From positions 1-24,943 of the forward strand of contig JAOAAW010000085.1 in NCBI GenBank assembly GCA_026418655.1: a stretch of DNA of 24,943 nt, in the 5' to 3' direction. Source of the DNA: a bacterium. GTDB taxonomy: Bacteria; Ratteibacteria; UBA8468; B48-G9; DTJG01. A model generated the notes under the pieces. That model was not told where the DNA came from and made no database searches. It saw only the letters and a list, made by a program, of their open reading frames with translations. Positions within the stretch are counted from its first letter, which is position 1; the number at the start of each line of letters is the position of its first letter. A program made the position numbers and the translations under genes. Of this stretch, positions 15,945-23,230 are shown piece after piece.

Positions 15945-16031
15945 GGAGGGGTCGCATAGTGGCCGAGTGCGCACGCTTGGAAAGCGTGTTCTCGAGTAAT
16001 CGGGACGTGGGTTCGAATCCCACCCCCTCCG
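15945..16031 (+). tRNA. tRNA-Ser (anticodon GGA)
   Basis: This 87-nt class II tRNA has acceptor GGAGGGG (15945-15951) pairing perfectly with CCCCTCC (16024-16030) and discriminator G at 16031. The anticodon stem is CACGC/GCGTG (15972-15976, 15984-15988) with loop TTGGAAA and anticodon GGA at 15979-15981. The long variable arm typical of serine tRNAs follows. The T arm is GTGGG-TTCGAAT-CCCAC (16007-16023). CCA is not encoded. It would read UCC and UCU codons. Its 3' part from T loop to beyond the discriminator is repeated at 16137. Confidence 0.96.
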
Positions 16032-16057
16032 TTCCCCTTTTCTTTAGGATTCGAATT
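16014..16057 (+). repeat. Direct repeat copy 1: tRNA-Ser T-loop to 3' flank
   Basis: The first 20 bases (16014-16033, CGAATCCCACCCCCTCCGTT) are identical to 16137-16156. The similarity continues through a C/T-rich stretch to AGGATTCGAATT, with small length differences. The left part belongs to the tRNA gene. Confidence 0.9.
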
Positions 16058-16068
16058 GAGCTAAGTAA

Positions 16069-16095
16069 GGCAATGCGAGCAGGCGCAGCATTGCC
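16069..16095 (+). repeat. GC-rich hairpin between the tRNA-end repeats
   Basis: GGCAATGC (16069-16076) and GCATTGCC (16088-16095) form a perfect 8-bp stem with an 11-nt loop. It lies in an unusually GC-rich segment (about 16069-16137) in otherwise AT-rich DNA. There is no T tract behind it, so it is not a classical terminator. It may be the body of a small inserted element. Confidence 0.7.
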
Positions 16096-16136
16096 AGCGG
16101 ATGGCCGACCCGAGCCGCAGTGGGAGGCGAGGGCGC

Positions 16137-16177
16137 CGAATCCCACCCCCTCCGTTTCCCTTTTAAGGATTCGAATT
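16137..16177 (+). repeat. Direct repeat copy 2: duplicated tRNA-Ser 3' end
   Basis: This copy starts 123 bp after copy 1, at the T-loop base, and lacks the 5' half of the T arm, so it cannot be a tRNA. It contains the tRNA 3' acceptor strand, the C/T-rich flank and AAGGATTCGAATT. Its right end supplies the stop and last codons of the convergent GH2 gene. The layout resembles attL/attR-type duplication at a tRNA 3' end. Confidence 0.85.
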
Positions 16178-18976
16178 CAATACCTTTAGTGCGCCAAAAA
16201 CATCTGGTTTTGTACTTGATTCTTCAATAAGCCAGTCAACAACATCTTCCTCAAGATTGTTTTCAGGTAAACTTTTCACATTTTCAAGATATTGAATAAT
16301 CTGGGAAAATAGATATCTTGCCTCAACAATTTTCTGGTCAAGATTCAACGATGTAATTATTATGTGTCCTTTTTTATATGAAAATTCCACAAGGTATGCA
16401 AGCGGATACATCCTGAAACAGGTACTGAATGAGCGAATAACTGGTTCCTGCTTTAATTGCCCAAATGGTCTTAAATCTATCGGCGGGTATTCGGCAATCA
16501 TGCGATAAAACTGCAGGTCACAGAAGCTGTCATGAGGAAAATCACCAAGCATTGAATGATTGTTTATTATAGTACCTGTGTTTCCATCTTCATAGGTGGG
16601 ATAATTTGCAGGGCAGGTAAAGAAATATCTTCCCTTTGTTAATCCTAATTTAGGGAAAAACGGCCTGGTAAATCCTTCAGGGATAGCGAGCAAAAGTTTT
16701 TTGCCGCTTCCAATATATTGAGCAAGTCTACGATCAAGAATTTCAGATACAATGATTCCTGGAGAGACCTTTTCAAGAAGATGGCCTTTCAGACCCTGTT
16801 GACCGATGGTTTTTACCCAGGTTCTGTTTGATTTACCATAAATATGGAAATTTGCTGGTTTCCCGATTTCAGGAAATACCCAGAAATTCCAGTTGTTCTC
16901 AAATGTTTTTTTGTTTTCTTCCACAACCACCCTTAGAGATATTTTCTCTGGTTTTGTTACTCTGGGAAGAGTGGCAAGTATTTTACCTGCCTTTATCGTG
17001 CGAAAAGGTACATGTTTATAAGTGAATGCACCTTCTATGATGTCAGAAGCTGTTGTGATAAACCACCTGATTGTTGGTTTTTCTAATGCAGGATGAGAAA
17101 AATCAGAGACAAAGACATTTTTTTCAAACTTGCTTCCGGCAGTATAAACCCTGTCATCAAACTGAGCATCAATCAATACAGCGGTTTGACCTGTTGTTTG
17201 TTTCCATTGTTCAGGTGAAATCACTTTTCTTTCATAAAATTCATCTATTACACCCTGGGGTGAAAAGCCAATATCCATTGCAGTAAAATGACAGATGCCT
17301 GCAAGTGTGGAATTATCGCGACGAATCTGTTCAAGCTTTGTTTTAGCTTCTATGAATTGAAGTTTTTGGCTGTTTACTACAAGGTCCGGTAATAAATGCA
17401 AAAGCCCTGCATTTTTTGCATTTGCCTCAGCAATTTCCAGCGCATACGGTCTTATCGCACCCATGAACTTATTTTTATTCCTTACATCAGGGAAAGAGGT
17501 CCACCACCTGAATTCATGCTGTATTACAGGCATTGATACTTTTTTGTCACAGTTTGCTTCTGAACAATAAAAATCAAGAGGGGTTCCTTTAATTTTTTTC
17601 ACTATTCCATCGGTCCATATAACCATGCAGGAAGGTTTAATTGTCTTTGTTTCATGGTAGCATCGCCAAGCTGTTTCTGGGTACAGTGGTTCATTATAGT
17701 GTTCATTGCTCATACAATAAAGATTGGCAGAAACATGATTAACATCGCGCACCACAGTGGCATTCCATTGCATTCGTAGCAGGCGCCTTTTATCACTGTG
17801 GGGTTGTGGCCATTGATACTGGTGGTACTGAGAATGTCCACCCCAGGCACCCATCATTCCCATTTCTGATTGGACAAGAAGCCCAACCTCATCTGCAACA
17901 TCAAGATATTCAGGTGTGGGCACATACGATTGGCACCTGACATATAAATAACCATAATCACGAAGAACTTGAAGTTTTTTTCGCCATCTTTCTCTATCTG
18001 TATCAGGACATCCGGTTTCAGGATTAACAGCAAAATCACCGGTTCCAAACATATAATATGGATTGTCGTTTATGAGCAAATGCTTGCCATGGGTTGAAAG
18101 TTTCAGAAAACCCACCCTTTCACTTTTGCAATCGAGTACAATACCATCTTTCTTTATTTCAACATCCACCTGATAAAGCCCGGGATTTTCAGGAAACCAG
18201 GGCTGCGGGTTTTTTATTGAAATATTGAAGATACTTTTCCCCTGTGAGAGATGGCGTTCAGCAGTCCCGCATGCTTTTCCTGATGGGTCCTTGACTGTTA
18301 TCTGAATAACTGTATTTTCACAATCGCCACCTGTTATCACCAGAAAATTCAAACATTTTTTATCAATATCAGGATGTATCCATAGATGTTCAATCCAGGT
18401 GTTTTCTGTGGCAACAAGTTCAACATCCCTGTAAAGCCCTGACCAGTATCCGCACCAGTTGTATGCTAAACCAAGCCATCTGTTTTCTTCAGAAACCCTT
18501 ACGGTAAGAAAATTCTGATTATCTTTATCGGCAAATTGGGTGATATCATATGCGAAAGGAACAAAAGGACCATTATGTTTTCCGAGAAATTTCCCATTGA
18601 GCCAGATCTCTGCCTGTGGATGAACTCCGCCGAAACAGAGCCATAGTTTTTTCCTTTTCCAATCTTCAGGAACTCTAAACGACCTGGCGTACCAACCGGT
18701 TCCGTGATATGACGCGCGAAAAACCTTTGTTTTTATTCTGAAATCCCAGACCTCGTCTATATTTTCATCAAAACCAAAGCCCTGACCTTGCCAGCAGCCA
18801 GGAACAGAAATCTTTGATGAAAACAAATTTTCCTTTGAATACCATTTTTCTTTTGTTCCTGCGTCATCAGGGTCAAGTTTAAAGTACCAATCACTGTCGA
18901 ATCTGAGAAATGTCTGTGAAGGATGCCTTACTGCTGGATTAACACAAACAGGAAATCTTTTATAAGGCACATCCAT
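16163..18976 (-). CDS. Glycoside hydrolase family 2 protein (beta-galactosidase/glucuronidase-like)
   Basis: This 937-residue protein has the GH2 layout. The N-terminal jelly-roll sugar-binding domain (to about 195) includes VPGCWQGQG, GTGWYARSF and AEIWLNGKFLG. An immunoglobulin-like domain (about 200-295) follows, then a TIM barrel (about 300-600) and a long beta-rich C-terminal region. Candidate catalytic residues are Glu425 in CMSNEHYNE (the family's conserved Asn-Glu acid/base) and Glu488 in VIQHEFRWW as nucleophile. No signal peptide is seen, so it is likely intracellular. AAGGAGGAAGAA precedes ATG 18976. It lies 36 bp downstream of the URO-D-family gene and is probably co-transcribed with it. 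Its last codons (NSNP and stop) come from the right copy of the tRNA-derived repeat, so its original end may have been replaced. The exact glycoside is unknown. Confidence 0.88.
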   Translation of the reverse strand: MDVPYKRFPVCVNPAVRHPSQTFLRFDSDWYFKLDPDDAGTKEKWYSKENLFSSKISVPGCWQGQGFGFDENIDEVWDFRIKTKVFRASYHGTGWYARSFRVPEDWKRKKLWLCFGGVHPQAEIWLNGKFLGKHNGPFVPFAYDITQFADKDNQNFLTVRVSEENRWLGLAYNWCGYWSGLYRDVELVATENTWIEHLWIHPDIDKKCLNFLVITGGDCENTVIQITVKDPSGKACGTAERHLSQGKSIFNISIKNPQPWFPENPGLYQVDVEIKKDGIVLDCKSERVGFLKLSTHGKHLLINDNPYYMFGTGDFAVNPETGCPDTDRERWRKKLQVLRDYGYLYVRCQSYVPTPEYLDVADEVGLLVQSEMGMMGAWGGHSQYHQYQWPQPHSDKRRLLRMQWNATVVRDVNHVSANLYCMSNEHYNEPLYPETAWRCYHETKTIKPSCMVIWTDGIVKKIKGTPLDFYCSEANCDKKVSMPVIQHEFRWWTSFPDVRNKNKFMGAIRPYALEIAEANAKNAGLLHLLPDLVVNSQKLQFIEAKTKLEQIRRDNSTLAGICHFTAMDIGFSPQGVIDEFYERKVISPEQWKQTTGQTAVLIDAQFDDRVYTAGSKFEKNVFVSDFSHPALEKPTIRWFITTASDIIEGAFTYKHVPFRTIKAGKILATLPRVTKPEKISLRVVVEENKKTFENNWNFWVFPEIGKPANFHIYGKSNRTWVKTIGQQGLKGHLLEKVSPGIIVSEILDRRLAQYIGSGKKLLLAIPEGFTRPFFPKLGLTKGRYFFTCPANYPTYEDGNTGTIINNHSMLGDFPHDSFCDLQFYRMIAEYPPIDLRPFGQLKQEPVIRSFSTCFRMYPLAYLVEFSYKKGHIIITSLNLDQKIVEARYLFSQIIQYLENVKSLPENNLEEDVVDWLIEESSTKPDVFGALKVLNSNP

Positions 18977-19012
18977 TTCTTCCTCCTTTTTTATCTATAA
19001 AAAGCTCAAATC

Positions 19013-20137
19013 CTAACAACCAAAGCTTCCTGAAAGAATCTTTTTTTTCAATTCAAGGTAATACATAAAGTTTTCATACGAAATATCAGGTGGAATGGAA
19101 TGATCAATGGTTGGAATATATCCACCTCTTTCAACAAGATAGGGCACCTGTCTCATCAATTCCTGCTCTATTTCTTTTTTCCCTTTTGCAATTTCCCTTT
19201 TGTCAATGCCACCAAGCATTGCAAATGCCTTTCCGTATTGTTTTCTTATTCTCATTGCATCCATTCCTGCTGCCTGTTCCAGAGGACATAGATGATTAAA
19301 ACCAGCTTCAATTAGAAGGGGAAGAAGACATTCAATATTGCCATCACTATCAATACTGATGATATTGACATTGTAACTTTTGAGGTAATCGTTAATTTTT
19401 CTATAACGTGGTAATAGAAACTTTTTGAAAATCTGTGGTGAAACAAGTGGACCTGTCTTGTACGCAAAATCTTCAAACCAGTTATACCAGTCAACATCAA
19501 CATCTGATAATGCCTTCCTGGTGAGATTCACAAAAAATTCAACAAGAAAATCAAGCATTTCTTCTGCAAGTAGCGGGTTATCGTAAAAAACAGTACAGGC
19601 ATTTTCTGTTCCCATCCATCTTCTCAGCATACTGTAAAAACCAAAACCACCTATACCGGTCAGAGCCAGTGGATAATCCCTGTTTTTATAACATCTCACA
19701 AGGTCATTCCACCATCTTGGATAACGCGCTGGTGAAAAAGGATTATATCTTTTTTTCATTTCGTAAAAACTTTTCCTGTCTGTCACAGGAAAACTGATAT
19801 ACTGGTCCATACTCATCCTTGTTCCCTGCACTGTGCCTTCTTTTAATGCCTTGTGAACAACCCCATCATTTCCTCTATAAACAATTAATCTTTCATCTTC
19901 TTCAATGACTTCATAGTTAAAACACGGAATCATTCCAACTGAGAGCGGGATATATTCCCATCTTTCAAAACCAAAAAATTCATTTCCATTCATAAAGAAA
20001 TATGGATCAACATCATGGGGCAATCCTTCTTTCAGCCATCTTTCAATGGTTTGTGGCCATACTGCTATCTCGACGAAGGGAACATGGTCAATGCTCTGAA
20101 ACAGATTACATCTGATAAACCTTTCTCTTGAGTTCAT
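19013..20137 (-). CDS. Uroporphyrinogen decarboxylase (URO-D) superfamily protein, methyltransferase-like
   Basis: This 374-residue barrel protein belongs to the URO-D/MtaA-like superfamily: MNSRERFIRC with SIDHVPFVEI near the start, LPRYRKINDYLKS in the middle, then PLEQAAGMD (285-293), MLGGID (308-312) and GGYIPTIDHSIPPD (to about 351). True HemE enzymes make coproporphyrinogen; relatives are corrinoid-dependent methyltransferases. No haem genes are nearby, and members lacking HemE signatures often occur with glycoside hydrolase genes, so a role in demethylating or processing a sugar or aromatic is possible but unproven. ATG 20137, preceded by AGGGA, is preferred over an in-frame TTG at 20176. 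It leads the leftward pair with GH2. Confidence 0.82.
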   Translation of the reverse strand: MNSRERFIRCNLFQSIDHVPFVEIAVWPQTIERWLKEGLPHDVDPYFFMNGNEFFGFERWEYIPLSVGMIPCFNYEVIEEDERLIVYRGNDGVVHKALKEGTVQGTRMSMDQYISFPVTDRKSFYEMKKRYNPFSPARYPRWWNDLVRCYKNRDYPLALTGIGGFGFYSMLRRWMGTENACTVFYDNPLLAEEMLDFLVEFFVNLTRKALSDVDVDWYNWFEDFAYKTGPLVSPQIFKKFLLPRYRKINDYLKSYNVNIISIDSDGNIECLLPLLIEAGFNHLCPLEQAAGMDAMRIRKQYGKAFAMLGGIDKREIAKGKKEIEQELMRQVPYLVERGGYIPTIDHSIPPDISYENFMYYLELKKKILSGSFGC

Positions 20138-20301
20138 TTTTTCCCTATATTTTCCCTTGGAGGTGCTCTTCAACAATCAACCTTGTTAAATTTATCATTA
20201 TTAGTTTCTGATAGCAAATGTGAGTAACACCTGGACAGGATATGAAAGTATACTTGATTATTTATACGGGTTTTCCTCTAAAGATAAAAAGGGGATGAAA
20301 A

Positions 20302-20944
20302 ATGGTTGTCTGCAAACAAGAAATTCAGGACAAAAAGATACTATCCTCTCTGTTTCTTTTGGTTTATCTTATCTTTTCCCAATGTATTTGTCAGGGACAC
20401 ATTGATTATCAATCTTTGAGGAGGAATATGATTGAGACCCAGATAACATCAAGGGGAATAAAAGATGAAAGGTTTTTGAATGTAATGATGAAGGTTGAAA
20501 GACATCTATTTGTTCCGGTATCCTATCAGGCATTTGCATACAAGGATACGCCATTACCAATTGGTTGTGGTCAGACAATTTCTCAACCTTACATTGTTGC
20601 ATTGATGACTGAACTTTTGCATGATAAAGGAAATGAAAAAGTTTTTGAAATTGGGACTGGTTCTGGTTATCAGACAGCGATTCTTGCTGAGCTGGCATCA
20701 CAGGTCTGGAGTATTGAAGAGTTTGCTAAGAGAGCCCCTTAAAAAGTCTTGGTTATAAGAATATTCGGATTAGGTGTGGTGATAGTTTCTGGGCTGGAAG
20801 GAGTATGCGCCGTTTGACAGAATTATTGTAAGTTGCGCACCTCCATATGTTCCTGTACCATTGATTTAAAAAATTGCCGAAGATGGAAAGATGGTTATTC
20901 CATTCAGATTTGTGCCTGTGACAGGAAACCATATTCAGAAGTAA
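20302..20944 (+). pseudogene. pcm: Decayed protein-L-isoaspartate O-methyltransferase
   Basis: The frame from ATG 20302 gives a hydrophobic N-terminus (LFLLVYLIFSQC, signal-peptide-like), then clear PIMT sequence: MIETQITSRGIKDERFL, PLPIGCGQTISQPYIVA and the SAM-binding motif VFEIGTGSGYQTAIL. It stops at TAA 20740. Homology continues in other frames: LKSLGYKNIRIRCGDS from 20739, then GWKEYAPFDRIIVSCAPP from 20792, an in-frame TAA at 20867 where the family usually has Gln, and KIAEDGKMVIP running straight into RFVPVTG. So there are two frame changes, one nonsense codon and at least one internal deletion. The enzyme repairs isoaspartyl residues; this copy cannot make a full one. GGGG seven bases before the ATG is a plausible old ribosome site. 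Confidence 0.88.
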
Positions 20945-20969
20945 TCAGGCAATAATAGTCCTTGAATTC

Positions 20970-21791
20970 TTATATGAGACCGGTTATTTTTTTAAGCCAT
21001 TTTAAATTTTGCCTGTCGTCATCAAGTGAAGTTTTTGGGGTTTCAATGATAAAGGGAAGTAAGGAAAAATACTGGTCTTTCATCAGGATTTTGAAGCCAT
21101 TTTTGCCAATAAAACCTTTACCCAGGTGCTGATGCCTGTCGATCCTTGAACCGCATTCAGAGAGCGAATCATTTGCATGAACAAGAAATATTGATTTCCT
21201 CGGGAAATATTTTTCCATGTCCGATATCATTTTTCTAAAACCGATTTTGGTTCTGAAATCATTGCCAGAAGCAAAAGCATGAGCGGTATCAAAACAGATA
21301 CCAATACCTTCTAATTTTTGAAAAAGATACTCAAAATCCTGCCAGTTTCCGCCAAGGCTATTTCCCTGCCCAGAAGTATTTTCTATCAGAATTCTTGTTT
21401 TCAAACCAGTGAAATTTTTCAGTCCTTCACATAACTGTTTGATACCTTTTATTTTTGAAGGACAGCTGCCTGGATGAATGATGTAAAAATCAGCGACCAT
21501 TTTTTCTGCTTCTTCCATTTCAATTTCCAGCCTTTTTATTGAAAGAGAAAATATTTTTCTATCCGGAGAAGCCAGATTTAAAAGATAGGGCATGTGAACT
21601 GCAAGGGGTTGAATATTGTTTTCTTTGAGAAACACGGTAAATCCAATCATCTCATCATTATTTCTGCGTGAAATTTTCCAGGATCTTGGGTTGTGAAGAA
21701 AAATCTGAATACACTGACAGCCAATGTTGACTGCAGCTTTACCGGCATTGTTCAAGCCATTTCCAACCCATACATGTGCCCCAATTTTCAT
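20970..21791 (-). CDS. nfo: Endonuclease IV (AP endonuclease, deoxyribonuclease IV)
   Basis: This 273-residue AP endonuclease family 2 enzyme cuts DNA 5' to abasic sites in base-excision repair. All nine trinuclear zinc ligands can be assigned: His66, His106, Glu137, Asp168, His171, His205, Asp218, His220 and Glu250, in the segments VHMPYL, IHPGS, IENTSGQG, FDTAHAF, VHANDS, RIDRHQHLGKG and IETP. Length is normal. No Shine-Dalgarno site precedes ATG 21791; instead a TATAAT ends only six bases upstream, so the message is probably leaderless. The gene converges on the pcm pseudogene and diverges from lpd. Confidence 0.95.
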   Translation of the reverse strand: MKIGAHVWVGNGLNNAGKAAVNIGCQCIQIFLHNPRSWKISRRNNDEMIGFTVFLKENNIQPLAVHMPYLLNLASPDRKIFSLSIKRLEIEMEEAEKMVADFYIIHPGSCPSKIKGIKQLCEGLKNFTGLKTRILIENTSGQGNSLGGNWQDFEYLFQKLEGIGICFDTAHAFASGNDFRTKIGFRKMISDMEKYFPRKSIFLVHANDSLSECGSRIDRHQHLGKGFIGKNGFKILMKDQYFSLLPFIIETPKTSLDDDRQNLKWLKKITGLI

Positions 21792-21797
21792 AAGAGA

Positions 21798-21803
21798 ATT
21801 ATA
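21798..21803 (-). promoter_or_regulatory. -10 element implying a leaderless nfo transcript
   Basis: On the minus strand TATAAT occupies 21803-21798, six bases before ATG 21791. Transcription would start at or next to the ATG. The -35 at 17 bp (TATTCT) is poor. Confidence 0.5.
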
Positions 21804-21916
21804 CCGCTAAGTTTATAACCAGAATATTTACACCTTTAACTTTTTCTGGTAACATTGTTTTGGCCAATTTTCAAACATGAAATCCTATTGATATATCAAA
21901 AAGCAACGGAGGACTG

Positions 21917-23230
21917 ATGGAAAAATATGATGTGGTTGTTGTTGGCGGAGGTCCTGCAGGATATCCGTGCGCAATAAGGTGTGCTCAGCATGGATTGAAG
22001 GTGGCACTTGTTGAAAAATCAAATTTGGGTGGCTGCTGTCTTAATACAGGTTGCATTCCCACAAAAACCCTTTTCAGGGTTGCAAGAACAATACTTAAGC
22101 CAACTATTAAAGGGCTAAAAACAGAAACAAGTTTTGATTGGCAGGATGTCTTGCAACATGTGAAAACAAATGTTATTGAAAGATTAAGAACAGGCATTGG
22201 AATGTTATTGAAATCAAACGGGATTGAATATATTCAGGGACAGGCAATAATTAAAGAACCTTATTCGGCAATTGTAAATGGCATTAAACTGGAAACAAAA
22301 AAAATGGTGATTGCAACAGGTGCAAAGCCATCCATTCCTTCAATTTTCTGTGATGATCCGCGGATTGTTACTACTGATACAATATGGAATTTAGAAAAGC
22401 TTCCAGAATCAATGGCAATTGTTGGTGGTGGTCCTGTGGGATGCGAGTTTGCATCAATCCTTTCCTGTTTTGGTGTTAAGATTACAATCTATGAAATGCT
22501 TGATACAATACTGCCAGGCAGGGACAGGGAAATTGTGGGTGTGCTGGAAAAAGAGTTTGCGAAAAAACATATTCAGATTAAAACCGGAATAAAGATTAAC
22601 TGTACTGATGATATTCCTGAAGAAAAAATTCTCTGGGCAGCAGGAAGAAAACCAGATGTTGATGCTGTGAAAGACCTGAATCCTAAAATTTCAACCAGTG
22701 GTATTGATGTAGATGACACAATGAAAACAAGTATCTCTGATATTTACGCAGCAGGCGATATCACAGGAAGATGGCAGCTTGCATATGTTGCAACAAGACA
22801 GGGGGAAATCGCAGCAGAAAATTGCGCCGGAAAACATGAAACAATTTCCTATGAGAATATTCCTGAAACCATATTTACTATGCCTGAAATAGGTGCTATC
22901 GGTATGACTGAACAGCAGGCACAAAACCAGGGTCTAAAAGTAAAGGTGGGAAGATTTCCATATATGGCTCTTGGCAAGGCACACACAGCTGGAGACACAA
23001 CCGGACTGGCAAAGGTAATTGTTTGTGAAGAAACCGGCAAAATTCTCGGTGTTCATATAATTGGAGAACAGGCATCAGAGATTATTCATGCTGCGTGTGT
23101 GGGAATGTCAAAGGGCATGACAATTAAAGAAATGCTGGCGGTTTTCTGGAGCCATCCCACTTTTTCAGAAATTATTATGGAAGCATTGCTTGTTGCAAAG
23201 GGAACTCCACTTCATATTCCAAAAAAATGA
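21917..23230 (+). CDS. lpd: Dihydrolipoamide dehydrogenase (E3 / L-protein)
   Basis: This 437-residue FAD-dependent disulfide oxidoreductase reoxidises dihydrolipoyl groups with NAD+ in 2-oxoacid dehydrogenase or glycine cleavage complexes. The FAD dinucleotide fold is VVVGGGPAGY (Gly10-x-Gly12-xx-Gly15). The redox disulfide is Cys41 and Cys46 in CLNTGCIPTK, the NAD-binding fold is IVGGGPVGCEFA, and the second FAD motif is DIYAAGDI. The C-terminal catalytic pair is His413 and Glu418 in HPTFSE. It is 20-30 residues shorter than most Lpd, and the residue usually His two places before His413 is Trp. GGAGG lies just before ATG 21917. The lipA start overlaps its stop by 4 bp, which supports a lipoate-linked role over other flavoprotein reductases. 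Confidence 0.92.
   Translation: MEKYDVVVVGGGPAGYPCAIRCAQHGLKVALVEKSNLGGCCLNTGCIPTKTLFRVARTILKPTIKGLKTETSFDWQDVLQHVKTNVIERLRTGIGMLLKSNGIEYIQGQAIIKEPYSAIVNGIKLETKKMVIATGAKPSIPSIFCDDPRIVTTDTIWNLEKLPESMAIVGGGPVGCEFASILSCFGVKITIYEMLDTILPGRDREIVGVLEKEFAKKHIQIKTGIKINCTDDIPEEKILWAAGRKPDVDAVKDLNPKISTSGIDVDDTMKTSISDIYAAGDITGRWQLAYVATRQGEIAAENCAGKHETISYENIPETIFTMPEIGAIGMTEQQAQNQGLKVKVGRFPYMALGKAHTAGDTTGLAKVIVCEETGKILGVHIIGEQASEIIHAACVGMSKGMTIKEMLAVFWSHPTFSEIIMEALLVAKGTPLHIPKK

Noticed and set aside
16069..16095. Hairpin as an intrinsic terminator for the tRNA or GH2 gene
   Set aside because: No T tract follows the stem in either direction; it fits better as part of the inserted GC-rich segment.
16032..16136. 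A second, degenerate tRNA gene behind tRNA-Ser
   Set aside because: The interior has no acceptor 5' strand, anticodon arm or T-arm 5' strand; only the tRNA 3' end is repeated.
15877..16146. Minus-strand open frame of 89 codons containing a GVGFEPT-like stretch
   Set aside because: It is the antisense of tRNA-Ser and its flank; this peptide is a well-known false gene produced by antisense tRNA translation.
20220..20405. Small plus-strand frame in the gap before the pcm pseudogene
   Set aside because: There is no clear ribosome site, the sequence looks random, and its second half overlaps the recognisable pcm start in another frame.
21888..21899. TTGATATATCAA palindrome before lpd as an operator
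   Set aside because: A single AT-rich 12-bp dyad with no second copy or known regulator family is too likely by chance in this composition.
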